Source: Halomonas fontilapidosi | GTDB lineage: Bacteria; Pseudomonadota; Gammaproteobacteria; Pseudomonadales; Halomonadaceae | Length of the DNA: 64,000 nucleotides | Direction: 5' to 3' | NCBI RefSeq assembly: GCF_014192285.1 | Contig: NZ_JACHXQ010000009.1 | Location: 1 to 64,000, forward strand | Shown: piece after piece, positions 42,477 to 52,500 of the stretch | How the letters are laid out: the number at the start of each line of letters is the position of its first letter | Position numbering within the stretch: position 1 is the stretch's first letter | Translations under genes and position numbers: made by a program | Notes under the pieces: generated by a model | What the model saw: only the letters and a program-made list of their open reading frames with translations | Databases searched by the model: none | What the model was told of the DNA's origin: nothing

Positions 42477-43478
42477 TCATTCGACGGCCAGGGCGGCGTC
42501 GATCAGGGCCTGTCCGTTGGGGACGTTCTCGGCGAAGTTCTTGTAGGAGGTCTCCTTGGCGATCTCCAGCCAGGCGTTGTAGTCCTCCTCGCTCATGCTG
42601 ACCACCTCGACGCCATTCTCCTGGAAGACCTCGACCATCTGCTGGTCCAGGCCGGCCGCCTCGGCAGCGAAGAACGCTTCGGCTTCCTCGGCGGCGGCCG
42701 TCAGCGCCTGCTGCTGCTCCTCGCTGAGCCCTTCCCAGCTCTGCTCGGAAATCAGGATCGGCTCGTACATGAACCACAGGGCGTGTTCGCCGGGCTCGGT
42801 GAGGCACTCCACCTGCTCGTAGATCCGGTAGGAGACGAAGGACATGGACGAGGTGTTGGCGGCATCCAGTACCCCGGTCTGCAGCGCGGTATAGATATCG
42901 GAGGAGGGCATCGAGGCGATCGAGGCACCAGCGCCCTCCAACATCTGCTCGAAGGCCGGGCCGGCGGCGCGGAAGGTCAAGCCGTCGACGGTCTCCGGGG
43001 CGGTGATGCAGTTCACGCTCGAGGCGAAGCCGCCAGCCAGCCAGGCGTCGGCCAGCACCCGAGCGCCGCCCTCGTTGATCACGTCCTTGATCATGCCCAT
43101 GAACTCGGAGTCGTTGAGGCGCTGGGCGTGCTCGTGGTTGCGCACCAGGCCGGGCATCAGGGTGGCGGAGAACTCCGGGTGGCGGCCGCTGGCGTAGTCG
43201 AGCGGCAGGGCGGTGATGTCCAGGCGCCCGCGGGAGAGGGCGGCCCACTGTTCGCGTGCCTTGAACAGCGACTGGCCCGGGTAGACCTCGATTTCCAGGC
43301 CGACATCGGCCTCGGCGACCTTGTCGGCCATCATCTGCACCATCTCGTCGCGAACATCGCCTTGTCCGCCGGGGAACTGGTGGGAGGCGCGCAGCACGGT
43401 CTGGGCGGAGGCAGTGGAGCTCGCGGCGACGGCGGCCAGGGCCAGGCCCGCTACGATGGGAGTGAGTGAGGATTTCAT
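42477..43478 (-). CDS. TRAP transporter periplasmic binding protein (DctP), malonate system
   Basis: A 333-residue exported binding protein. A signal peptide (SLTPIVAGLALAAVAASSTASA) is followed by TVLRASHQFPGGQGDVRDEM. DctP-family features are VYPGQSLFKAREQW, LDITALPLDY and the PSSDIYTALQTGVLDAAN segment. The ATG at 43478 is preceded by TGGAGA. First gene of the malonate operon; its upstream region is shared with the divergent gntR-type regulator. Confidence 0.9.
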   Translation of the reverse strand: MKSSLTPIVAGLALAAVAASSTASAQTVLRASHQFPGGQGDVRDEMVQMMADKVAEADVGLEIEVYPGQSLFKAREQWAALSRGRLDITALPLDYASGRHPEFSATLMPGLVRNHEHAQRLNDSEFMGMIKDVINEGGARVLADAWLAGGFASSVNCITAPETVDGLTFRAAGPAFEQMLEGAGASIASMPSSDIYTALQTGVLDAANTSSMSFVSYRIYEQVECLTEPGEHALWFMYEPILISEQSWEGLSEEQQQALTAAAEEAEAFFAAEAAGLDQQMVEVFQENGVEVVSMSEEDYNAWLEIAKETSYKNFAENVPNGQALIDAALAVE

Positions 43479-43562
43479 GGCATCTCCAGAGACGTTGTTA
43501 TTGTCGATTGTGGTGTGGTGAATTGTGATGTCGTAGAGCGAGTTGTTGTGGAATGAAATGTC

Positions 43563-43584
43563 CATCAGCGATGCTGATGTATAC
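43563..43584. promoter_or_regulatory. Candidate operator in the gntR/dctP divergent region
   Basis: A dyad CATCAGC-GAT-GCTGATG (43563-43579) runs directly into the palindrome GTATAC (43579-43584). The site lies between the two divergent starts, and a TATACT that could be the regulator's -10 lies at 43602-43607. The MatR operator known in rhizobia is TTGTATACAA, so the GTATAC core is suggestive. Confidence 0.45.
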
Positions 43585-43692
43585 TTCAATAGACCCTTGG
43601 CTATACTAGTGTCAATTCGAGCGGGCTAGACAAAGGTGGAAGCCCAATCGCGATCAGCGTCGCAACGGCGCAGGGAAGGAGAGGAAAATCGC

Positions 43693-44364
43693 ATGAAACG
43701 CTCCAATGCCCAGCGGCTCCGGGATGCCCTGGAGGACGACATCATCAATGGTCGCCGAGCCCCGGGAGAGCGCCTCGATCCCGAGACCCTGTGCCGCGAC
43801 TTCGAGGTATCGCGGACGCCGGTGCGCGAGGCCATCCAGCAGCTGGTGGCCAGCGGCCTGGTGACGGTGACGCCGAAGAAGGGCACCTTCGTCGCCCGGG
43901 TGGGCCTCGACCAGCTGATCGAGATGTTCGAGGTGATGGCGGAGCTGGAGGGCATGTGCGGACGGCTCGCCGCGCGGCGCATTACCGAGGAGGAACTCGT
44001 CGCCCTGCGCGAGGCCCTGCTGCGCTGCGAGGCCGCGGCGAAGGCCGGTGATACCGACGAGTACTACTACGAGAACGAGGTCTTCCACCACGCCATCTAT
44101 GCGGCCAGCCACAACGGCTTCCTGGCCGAGGAGGCGCGCCAGCTCAAGCAGCGCCTCAAGCCCTATCGCCGCCTCCAGCTGCAGGTCCGCAAGCGCATGG
44201 GGCGCTCCCTGGACGAGCATGGCGAGATCCTCAAGGCCATCGAGCACGGCGACGCCGAGCGGGCGGAGCGTCTGCTGCGCGAGCACGTGGTGATCCAGGG
44301 CGAGCGCTTCAGCGACTTCGTCTCCAGCGTGCGCCGCTTCGGCGCCCAGCTCGACGCCGTCTGA
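43693..44364 (+). CDS. GntR-family regulator of the malonate operon
   Basis: A 223-residue GntR protein of the FadR/FCD group. The winged helix-turn-helix is RLDPETLCRDFEVSRTPVREAIQQLVASGLV (about 26-57), followed by an all-helical FCD ligand domain with NEVFHHAIY. GGAGAGG precedes the ATG. It is divergent from dctP, like MatR and the mat genes in rhizobia, and so probably represses the operon unless malonate or malonyl-CoA is bound. I give no symbol because orthology with MatR was not tested. Confidence 0.87.
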   Translation: MKRSNAQRLRDALEDDIINGRRAPGERLDPETLCRDFEVSRTPVREAIQQLVASGLVTVTPKKGTFVARVGLDQLIEMFEVMAELEGMCGRLAARRITEEELVALREALLRCEAAAKAGDTDEYYYENEVFHHAIYAASHNGFLAEEARQLKQRLKPYRRLQLQVRKRMGRSLDEHGEILKAIEHGDAERAERLLREHVVIQGERFSDFVSSVRRFGAQLDAV

Positions 44365-44422
44365 CGGCGTCGCTCGGCCCGCAGAGACCGCAAAGCCGCA
44401 CGCGTGGCAACCTGCCCGCTGA

Positions 44423-45307
44423 TCAGCGCGAGGCGGTCATGCTGCCGGCGAGGACCAGCACGGCCGCCACCGGCAGCCGCCAGTCCGGCGCTGTGACCCC
44501 GGCCAGGACCAAGAACAGCGTGGCCAGCACCGGCACGGCATGGGCCAGGTTGCCGACCCGCTGTGCCTGCGGGTCGCGCATGGCGCGGTCCCACGCGAGC
44601 ATGGCGATGCCGTAGGGGCCCAGGCCCAGGGCCGCGGTGGCCAGCAGGGCCGACGGCGAGGGCAGCTCGCTCACTCCGTCCAGCAGCAGGCTGGCGACGC
44701 CGGTCATGACGCTGGCAACGAGCAGCAGGTGTGGCATTCGCTCGCCGAGGCGCCAGCCCGGGACCTGACAGGCCAGGGAGTAAAGCGCCCAGCACAGTGC
44801 TGCCACCAGCGCCAGGCCGTAGCCGCCCCACGCCCCGGAGAACCCGCCCGACAGGACCTGCGGCGCGACCAGCAGTGCGGCGCCAGAGAACGCCAGCAGG
44901 GCCCCGCCGAGGGTGGCCAGCGGCAGGCGTCCCAGCACCCGCCAGCGGCTCGCCAGCAGGAAGAGCACCGGCCAGGTATAGGTGATCAGCGCGGCTTCGG
45001 CAGGCGGCGCCAGCGAGAAGCTGGCGAAGCAGGCGCCCACGGCACCGGCCATCAGCAGCGGCACCCCGGCATGGACCATCAGGCCATGGCCCCTGGAGAG
45101 CCCCGTGTCCCGGCGTCGCCCGCCACGCGCCATGGGCAGGGTGCCGAGTGCCCCGGCCAGCAGTGCCAGGGTCGAGAGACGAAGCGGCGGAAGCTCTCCT
45201 GCTCCGTCGACCAGCAGTGGCACCAGTGCCCAGAGTACTACCGCCAGGGCGGCGGCGCTGCCACCGAGCCAGGGGGAGCGAATGAGACGTGAGGCATGCA
45301 GCTGCAT
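44423..45307 (-). CDS. EamA/DMT-family transporter (YddG-like)
   Basis: A 294-residue membrane protein with about ten helices arranged as two EamA repeats. SAAALAVVLWALVPLLVDGAG starts the first repeat; PPAEAALITYTWPVLFLLAS and the second-repeat segment GPYGIAMLAWDRAMRDPQAQRVGNLAHAVPVLATL are typical of the YddG-like aromatic amino-acid exporter branch. Divergent from a LysR gene, which probably controls it. Substrate by analogy only. Confidence 0.82.
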   Translation of the reverse strand: MQLHASRLIRSPWLGGSAAALAVVLWALVPLLVDGAGELPPLRLSTLALLAGALGTLPMARGGRRRDTGLSRGHGLMVHAGVPLLMAGAVGACFASFSLAPPAEAALITYTWPVLFLLASRWRVLGRLPLATLGGALLAFSGAALLVAPQVLSGGFSGAWGGYGLALVAALCWALYSLACQVPGWRLGERMPHLLLVASVMTGVASLLLDGVSELPSPSALLATAALGLGPYGIAMLAWDRAMRDPQAQRVGNLAHAVPVLATLFLVLAGVTAPDWRLPVAAVLVLAGSMTASR

Positions 45308-45371
45308 GGTCGTGGCCTCCGATATGGTGTGGACAAGAGCGGGGGAGATGGTGCCGCCATGCTATCCATGC

Positions 45372-45413
45372 CATATTCATCACGATAACGATCTTTATTG
45401 ATCATATTCATCA
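45372..45413. promoter_or_regulatory. Direct repeats in the EamA/LysR divergent region
   Basis: CATATTCATCA occurs at 45372-45382 and again at 45403-45413, 31 bases apart start to start, close to three turns of DNA. They lie between the two divergent starts and are candidate binding sites for the LysR protein. Confidence 0.5.
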
Positions 45414-45430
45414 AGAGTGGTGATGGTTTG

Positions 45431-46303
45431 ATGCGTGCCCCGACCCTCGACCTCGGCCTGCTGCGTACCCTGGTGGCCGTCGCCGATACCGGCAGCGTGA
45501 CCGCTGCCGCACGGCGCCTGGCCTATACCCAGTCCACCGTCAGCATGCAGCTGCAGCGCCTCGAGAGCGCACTGGGGGTCTCCCTGCACGAACGGGAAGG
45601 TCGTCGCCTGCGCTTTACCGCCGAGGGGGACCGCCTGCTGGGCCATGCTCGCCGGCTGCTGGCGCTCAATGACGAGGCGCTGGCCGACATGCGGGCGCGG
45701 CGCGTCACCGGCGAGCTCAACCTGGGGATTCCCGAGGACTACGCCAGCCTGCTCACCTCGGTGTTCTCCTGGTTCCATCAGCTCTACCCCGAGGTGCGCC
45801 TCCAGGTGACCTGCGGCACCAGCGCCCACCTGATGGAGCGGGTACGTGCCGACGAGCTGGACCTGGCGCTGGTCACCCGCCAGCGTCACTCGCCGGGCGG
45901 CGAGATGATCCGCCGCGAGCCGCTGGCCTGGGCGGTGGGGCTGCAGCACCAGCCCGCGCTCTCCGATCCGCTGCCCCTGGGGCTCTACTCTCCCGGGGCG
46001 GATCTGTTCCGCGAGGTGGCCGAGCAGGCATTGGCCGCCGCCGGTCGTGACTGGCGGGTGGCCTACATGAGCCAGTCCATGGTCGGCCTGGGCCCAGTGG
46101 TGCAGGCGGGGCTGGCCATCGTGGTGGTGACCCGCAGCATGCTGACCCCTCAGCTGCGTGCCCTGGACGAGTCGAGTGGCCTGCCGCCGCTGCCTGCCGT
46201 GGAGCTGGCCCTGCACCGCGCCGCGCGGCGGCCCACCGAGCCGGCCCGGCGCCTGGCCGAGCTGATCCGCGAGCAGCTCTCGCCGGTGGCCAGCGCGGAG
46301 TGA
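45431..46303 (+). CDS. LysR-family transcriptional regulator
   Basis: A 290-residue LysR protein. The helix-turn-helix is DLGLLRTLVAVADTGSVTAAARRLAYTQSTVSMQLQRLE in part (about 7-45), followed by the effector domain starting GELNLGIPEDYAS. It is divergent from the EamA exporter with direct repeats in between, as in many exporter/regulator pairs. Start taken as ATG 45431; a TTG at 45398 in frame would add 11 residues. Confidence 0.88.
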   Translation: MRAPTLDLGLLRTLVAVADTGSVTAAARRLAYTQSTVSMQLQRLESALGVSLHEREGRRLRFTAEGDRLLGHARRLLALNDEALADMRARRVTGELNLGIPEDYASLLTSVFSWFHQLYPEVRLQVTCGTSAHLMERVRADELDLALVTRQRHSPGGEMIRREPLAWAVGLQHQPALSDPLPLGLYSPGADLFREVAEQALAAAGRDWRVAYMSQSMVGLGPVVQAGLAIVVVTRSMLTPQLRALDESSGLPPLPAVELALHRAARRPTEPARRLAELIREQLSPVASAE

Positions 46304-46408
46304 GCGCACCGATCGGCTATGGTCACGATAGGTCGAAAGGCATAATCCTGAGCGTTATACTCGGGTATTATCTTCCAGGCCTTGTCTCGGCCGCCGACCG
46401 GAGTCGCC

Positions 46409-47881
46409 ATGTTTCCCGCGTTCACCCTTCGCTACGCCCGCCTGCCCGAGCACTTCTTCCTGCGCTTCGACCCCGTGCCCGTAGAGGCCCCACGACTGGT
46501 GGCCTTCAACCGGCCGCTGGCCGAGCAGCTCGGCTTCGACCTGGACGCCTTCGATGAGCACCAGGCCGCCGAGTGGTTCGCCGGCAATACCGTGCCGGAA
46601 GGCGCCGAGCCGCTGGCACAGGCCTACGCCGGCCACCAGTTCGGGCACTTCAACCCGCGCCTCGGCGACGGCCGGGCGGTGCTGCTCGGCGAAGTGACCG
46701 ACCGCGCGGGCCGGCTGCGCGATATCCAGCTCAAGGGGGCCGGGATGACGCCCTTCTCGCGCGGCGCCGACGGCCGTGCCCCCTTGGGACCTGTGCTGCG
46801 CGAGTACCTGGTCAGCGAGGCGATGCATGTGCTGGGCGTGCCCACCACCCGGGCCCTGGCCGCGGTGACTACCGGCGAGCGGGTGTTCCGTCGCGTGCCG
46901 GAGCCCGGCGCCGTGCTGACGCGTGTCGCCGCCAGCCACCTTCGCGTGGGGACCTTCCAGTACTTCGCTGCCCGCGATGACCGCGAGGCGGTGCGCACTC
47001 TGGCCGACATGGCGATCGAGCGTCACTATCCTCAGCTTGCCGAGGTGGACGAGAGCGAACGCTACCTGGCGCTGGTGGAGGCGGTGGCTGCTGCCCAGGC
47101 GGCGCTGGTGGCCAAGTGGATGGGGCTGGGCTTCATTCACGGGGTGATGAACACCGACAACTGCAGCATTGCCGGCGAGACCATCGACTACGGCCCCTGC
47201 GCCTTCATGGAGGCCTATGATCCGGTCAAGGTATTCAGCTCCATCGACGAGGGCGGCCGCTACGCCTATCGCAACCAGCCATGGATCGCCCAGTGGAACC
47301 TGGCGCGCTTTGCCGAGACGTTGCTTCCGCTGATCGATGACGATCAGGAGCAGGCGGTCGAGAAGGCCACAGCGGCGATCAAGGCCTTCGAGCCGCGCTA
47401 CGAGGCCGAATGGCTGGCGGTAACGCGCGAAAAACTGGGCCTCATGCAAGAGGAGCAGGACGACCGCGCGCTGGTGGATGCCTTTCTCGAGGCCCTGCGA
47501 GCCGGGCGCGCCGACTTTACCCTGGCCTTCCGCCATCTGAGCGAGGCTATCGAGCAGGACGCCCCCGCGCTGCTCGAGCTGTTCGAGACGCGGGAGGACA
47601 TCGAGGCCTGGCTGCCACGCTGGCGCGACCGGCTGGCGAGGGAGGAGGTCGGCAGGGAGGCCGTCGCCGAGCGGATGCGAGCGGTCAACCCGCTCTATAT
47701 CCCCCGCAACCACCGGGTGGAGGAGGCCCTGGCCGCCGCCGCCGAGCACGACGACTTCGGCCCCTTCGAGACCCTGCGCGAGGTACTGGCCGCCCCCTTC
47801 ACCGAGCAGCCCGGCCGCGAGGCCTATACGCGGCCGGCGCCGCCCAGCGAGGCCGTGTTCCGCACCTTCTGCGGGACATGA
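46409..47881 (+). CDS. selO: Protein adenylyltransferase SelO (YdiU)
   Basis: A 490-residue pseudokinase-fold enzyme that transfers AMP to Ser/Thr/Tyr of target proteins in redox stress. Motifs seen are AYAGHQFGHFNPRLGDGRAVLLGE, DIQLKGAGMTPFSRGADGRAPL (catalytic Lys region), SEAMHVLGVPTTRAL and GFIHGVMNTDNCSIAGETIDYGPCAFM (Asn/Asp metal ligands). The C-terminus is RTFCGT, so a cysteine stands where eukaryotic SelO has selenocysteine. Length is usual. GGAG precedes the ATG. Confidence 0.94.
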   Translation: MFPAFTLRYARLPEHFFLRFDPVPVEAPRLVAFNRPLAEQLGFDLDAFDEHQAAEWFAGNTVPEGAEPLAQAYAGHQFGHFNPRLGDGRAVLLGEVTDRAGRLRDIQLKGAGMTPFSRGADGRAPLGPVLREYLVSEAMHVLGVPTTRALAAVTTGERVFRRVPEPGAVLTRVAASHLRVGTFQYFAARDDREAVRTLADMAIERHYPQLAEVDESERYLALVEAVAAAQAALVAKWMGLGFIHGVMNTDNCSIAGETIDYGPCAFMEAYDPVKVFSSIDEGGRYAYRNQPWIAQWNLARFAETLLPLIDDDQEQAVEKATAAIKAFEPRYEAEWLAVTREKLGLMQEEQDDRALVDAFLEALRAGRADFTLAFRHLSEAIEQDAPALLELFETREDIEAWLPRWRDRLAREEVGREAVAERMRAVNPLYIPRNHRVEEALAAAAEHDDFGPFETLREVLAAPFTEQPGREAYTRPAPPSEAVFRTFCGT

Positions 47882-47897
47882 GGGAAGCAAGGCGGAG

Positions 47898-47934
47898 TGG
47901 CCGGGGCGTTATGTCTCGGCAATGTCCCCGGCCA
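47898..47934. terminator. Shared terminator-like hairpin between selO and the cupin gene
   Basis: The arms TGGCCGGGG (47898-47906) and CCCCGGCCA (47926-47934) flank a 19-base loop and are followed on the plus strand by ATTT. It lies between convergent genes, so it may serve both. Confidence 0.5.
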
Positions 47935-47955
47935 ATTTCCCCAGTGAGCTGCGAT

Positions 47956-48348
47956 TCACTCGGGCTGGGACACCATGATGGGCTCGCCCTTTGGGCCCAC
48001 CTGGAAGACGATGAAGCTCGCACCGTCGGAGCTCAGGGTGCGTGCCACCATGGGTCTGTCGGGTGGCTCCTGGAAGGCCTCGCCGGCAGCAACTTTCCTG
48101 GCTTCCTGGCCCTCGACATCGATCTCGATACTCCCCTCGGTCACGTAGACGAAAACGTGTCCAGGGTGGATATGGCGATCGGTTTCCCAATCTTCATCCA
48201 CATCGAAGCGGACGATGTTCGCCTCCATGCCCTCCACGCCCCCCAGCGTTGATGTCAGGATGGATGTTGTGTCCGCCTGGACCGGGATCAGGGCACTGGC
48301 GACAATGAGCGCTGTGGTACTACCGATGGTCAGCAGTTTCGGGTACAT
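47956..48348 (-). CDS. Exported cupin-domain protein
   Basis: A 130-residue protein with a signal peptide (LLTIGSTTALIVASALIPVQA). The cupin pattern is visible in DRHIHPGHVFVYVTEGSIEIDVEG (His-x-His then Gly) and EAFQEPP. Cupins of this size bind a metal and are often of unknown role. GGAGGTAA gives a very strong ribosome binding site. It follows the AraC regulator on the same strand by 83 bases and may be its target or partner. Confidence 0.83.
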   Translation of the reverse strand: MYPKLLTIGSTTALIVASALIPVQADTTSILTSTLGGVEGMEANIVRFDVDEDWETDRHIHPGHVFVYVTEGSIEIDVEGQEARKVAAGEAFQEPPDRPMVARTLSSDGASFIVFQVGPKGEPIMVSQPE

Positions 48349-48431
48349 CGTGTTTTACCTCCATTCGGACGGAAACACCTCTTGCCGCGATGCAGGGCGG
48401 CACGCCCTTCAGCGGTACCGCTAGCCTAGGT

Positions 48432-49334
48432 CTAGGGGGCGGGCGCCGTCTTGAAGAAACCTGACCTCGCCCCAGGAGGACGCGCGGACAGGGAGTACCC
48501 AAGGCACTGGTGACGGTAGGTTGCCGGCGTACAGCCGGCCAGGGCATGGAACTCCCGGGTCAGGTGGCTCTGGTCGCAGTAATGGCACTCCAGCGCCACG
48601 GTCGCCAGTGCCTTTTCCGGCGTGCGCTCGAGGCAGGCAAGCGCTCTGGCAAGCTGCAGGTAGCGAGCCGCGGTCTTCGGCGTCATGCCGGTGTAACGCC
48701 GGAAACAGCGCACGAAGTGGCGATGGCTCCAGCCGAGGGTGCTGACGAGTTCGGAGACCGTCATGGCGCCCGCGGCCTGTTCCAGGCGGTGCCAGGCCCA
48801 GCGGATCTCGGCACGTACCCGCCAGGGTTGCCGCTCGAGGTATCGGCTCAGGGTTGTCTCCAGCAAGGCGAACCGCTGGCCCCAGGAGGCCGCCATGGTC
48901 AGCTGTTCGGTAAGCCGCTTTACGGTGTCGCCAAGCAGGGCGTCGAGCGGTATTACCCGATCTTCGAGCCTTTGGGTGCCGCCCCCGAACAGTTCGTAGG
49001 CCGTACAGGGCGAGAGGAGAAGCTCGAAACAGGTACGTTCCCCGTCATGCCGAATGATCAGCGGTGGGTGGTCGGGACCGACCAGGAAAGAGCCATAGGT
49101 GCCTTGCGTATCCGGTGCGGTCAGGGAAGTGATACGGATGGGGTCGCCCAAGCCGATAACCAGGGCGACGCGGCCGCGAGGGGGTTCCAGGCGCTGGACG
49201 GGGCTTGCCAGGCAGACGCTGAATGCCTGGAGCCGGCCAATGCGCTCGTTCAGGCCTCCGGAACGATGACGGTGACACTGCCAGGCGCTCTCTCCCGGGG
49301 CCGGGGGTAACCACACTCCTGCAGCGTGGGCCAT
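48432..49334 (-). CDS. AraC-family transcriptional regulator
   Basis: A 300-residue regulator. The C-terminal DNA-binding domain holds two helix-turn-helices: MTVSELVSTLGWSHRHFVRCFRRYTGMTPK (about 185-215) and ATVALECHYCDQSHLTREFHALAGCTPATYR (about 240-270). The N-terminal part is a beta-rich domain typed as the AraC-like DUF6597/cupin-like kind only by feel. The ATG at 49334 follows GAGGAG. It lies upstream of the cupin gene. Confidence 0.85.
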   Translation of the reverse strand: MAHAAGVWLPPAPGESAWQCHRHRSGGLNERIGRLQAFSVCLASPVQRLEPPRGRVALVIGLGDPIRITSLTAPDTQGTYGSFLVGPDHPPLIIRHDGERTCFELLLSPCTAYELFGGGTQRLEDRVIPLDALLGDTVKRLTEQLTMAASWGQRFALLETTLSRYLERQPWRVRAEIRWAWHRLEQAAGAMTVSELVSTLGWSHRHFVRCFRRYTGMTPKTAARYLQLARALACLERTPEKALATVALECHYCDQSHLTREFHALAGCTPATYRHQCLGYSLSARPPGARSGFFKTAPAP

Positions 49335-49524
49335 TGTCGACACTCCTCGCACGGGGAGGTTCGCAGGCTGGAGATGTGCTGACGATGCGGCTTGCTTATC
49401 AACAGTTGTCGTCTACCGGCAGCCGGCTGTCAAAGGCGGGAAGGGCAGCCACTCGCCGCGTGCGGTATTCGGTATGGCATAGCCAGGGGGAGAGGGAAGG
49501 CATCGACAACACGACGCCCGGCCC

Positions 49525-52500
49525 TCATGGCGACGCACGTCCTTCCCTGGCACGCTCCAGGGCGTAGTAGAGCAGCGGCACCACCAGCAGCGTCAGCAGC
49601 GTGGAGGCGGCAAGCCCGAAGATCAGCGAGATGGCCAGGCCATTGAAGATGGGGTCGGCGAGAATGAAGAAGGCGCCGAGCATCGCCGAGACCGCCGTCA
49701 GGGCAATGGGCTTGAGGCGCACGGCTCCGGCAAGCACCACGGCATCGTCGAGCGCGACCCCCTCGTCACGCAGCTGGCGAATGAAGACCACCAGCAGGAT
49801 GGAATTGCGCACGATGATGCCGGCAAGGGCGATCATGCCGATCATGCTGGTGGCGGTGAACTCCCGATCGAGCAGGGCATGGCCGGGCATGATGCCGATG
49901 AGCGTCAGGGGAATCGGTGCCATGACCAGCAGCGGCAGGAGGTAGGAGCGGAACTGGGCCACCAGCAGCACGAATATCATGAACACCCCCACGCTGTAGG
50001 CCAGGCCCATGTCGCGGAAGGTCTCGTAGGTGATTTGCCATTCACCGTCCCACTTGAGGCTCGCGCTTTCGGGCAGCACCGGCTGGCGGATGAAGGTCTG
50101 CTGCGGGGCGCTCTGCTGATCGGAAAGCCTCTCCACCATGCGGAACATGCCGTACAGCGGCGAGTCGATCTCGCCGGCCATGTCTGCGGTGACATAGGTC
50201 ACCGGCAGGAGATCCTTGTGGTATCGCACCCCCGCCCACTCGACCTCCTGGATCTCGGCAATGCTGGCCAGCGGCACGCGGCTGCCGTCACGACTGCGCA
50301 CGGCAAGGGACAGCAGCCGGGCGGGCTGGGCCTTGTCACCCTCCTCGAGGATCAGGCGAATGGGCACCGGATACTTGGCCTGAGGGTCGTGCAGATAGCT
50401 TGCCGCGCTGCCTTCCAGGCTGGTCTGGAGCGCCATGACCACCTGGGCCTGGGAGACGCCCAGGCGCGCGGCCCGGTCGCGGTCGACCACCACGTTCCAC
50501 TTGCGAGTGGGCGCATGCAGCGTGGTATCGATATCGACCAGGCCTTTCACCTCGCGCATCTGCTCGGCCAGATGGCGCGCCAGGGCGGCACGCTGCTCGG
50601 GTGTCACGGCGTAGACTTCCGCCACCACCGGCGAGAGCACGGGTGGGCCCGGCGGCACCTCGACGATCTTTACCCTTGCCGCGTGGCGCTCGCCGATGGC
50701 CTGCAGCGGATCGCGCAGGGCAAGGGCAATGGCGTGGGAGCTGCGTTGCCGCGAGGTCTTGTCGGCGAGAGTGATCTGGATGTCACCCTGATAGGGCGCC
50801 TCGCGCAAGTAGTACTGGCGAACCAGGCCGTTGAAGTTGATCGGCGAGGCGGTGCCGGCATAGCTCTGCCAATGAGCGATCTCGGGCACGCTCTCCAGGT
50901 AGCGTCCCATGTCCAGCAGCAGCCGCTGGGTCTGTTCCATCGGTGTGTGCTCCGGCATATCCACCACGACCTGCAGTTCGGACTTGTTGTCGAAGGGCAG
51001 CATCTTGAGGATCACCAGCTGGAATACTGGGAGCGCGATGGCGCCCAGCAGCAGTCCCAGCAGCCCCAGGCCCAGCAGGCGACGTCGCCATGGATGCCGG
51101 CCGAGAAAGGGGCCCAGCAGGGTCTGGAAGAGGCGCTGGAGGAGGGGATTCACGCCTGTGGCGGAGTGGTTGTTCCCCGATGACGGCTGATCCTTCGTGT
51201 CTTCGTCTCCCGGGCCCTCGTCTCCCGGACCCTCTTCTTGCGTGTTCTGCTCGACGTCCGTTGCCTGCGGGGCAACGTCTTCGCTCTCGGTTGCCTGCAT
51301 GGCCCGAGGCTTCTTGTCCCGGTTCTGCGTGTCCCGGTGCTGGGTGTCTCGTTTCCTGGCGAGCAGGCGCATGGCCAGCCAGGGCGCGACCACGAAGGCC
51401 ACCAGCTGCGAGATGACCATGCCCGCCGAGGCGTTGATGGGAATGGGGCGCATATAGGGGCCCATCAGTCCCGAGACGAAGGCCATGGGGATGAGTGCCG
51501 CCATGATGGTGAGGCTGGCCATGATGGTGGGTGTGCCGACCTCGTCCACGGCCAGCGGAACGACGTGCCGGGCCGACGCCCGGCTGCTGGCAAGGCGCCG
51601 GTTGATGTTCTCGGTGATGACGATCCCGTCATCCACCAGGATGCCGATGGAGAAGATCAGCGCGAACAGCGAGACCCGGTTGAGCGTGAACCCCCACGCC
51701 CAGGAGAACACCAGGGTCAGCAGCAGGGTGATCAATACCGACGTGCCCACGATCAGGGCCTGTCGCCAGCCCATGGCGGCGAGCACCAGCAGCATCACCG
51801 CCAGGGTCGCCGTGACCAGGTCGCGGATCAGTGTCCGGGTCTTGTCGGTGGCGGTCTTGCCATAGTCGCGGGAGACCACCACCTCGATGTCTGGCGGCAG
51901 GAGGCGGTTGGTCAGCTCGCCAAGCCGGTTCTCGATGGCCGTGGTGATATCGATCGCGTTTTCGCCGGCCTTCTTGGCGATGGCAAGCGTCACGGCCGGA
52001 TAGAGATGGCCCGGCGAGAATTCTGGCCGGTCCGTGTCTTGCGCCGGGCCGAAGCCCATCATCACGCTGCGGTCGGGAACGGTCCCCCCGCGGCGGATCT
52101 CCGCCACATCGGAGAGTCGAATGGCGGCCCCCTGGTGCATGCCCACCACCAGGTGGCGTACGTCGACCACCTCCTCGAGCAGGGTGCCGGCCTGAAGCGG
52201 CAGCGAGAGGCCGTCGCGCGTCACCCGCGTCTCGCGGCTGCTGGTGTTGGCCGCGGCAAGGGCATTCTGCAGGTCGTCCAGGGTCAGGCCGACGCCGTTC
52301 AGCCGGGCCGGGTCGAGACGTACCTCCACCCTGTCGGCGATGCCGCCGATGGTGTACACATCGCGAGTTCCCGGAATGCGCTTGAGGGCCACCTCGAGCA
52401 GGTGAGCCAGGCGAGTGAGTTCTTCCCCGCCATGGCGTTCATCGGGATCGAAGAGGGTCAGGGTCATGACCGGCACGTCGTCGATCCCGCGCGGCTTGAC

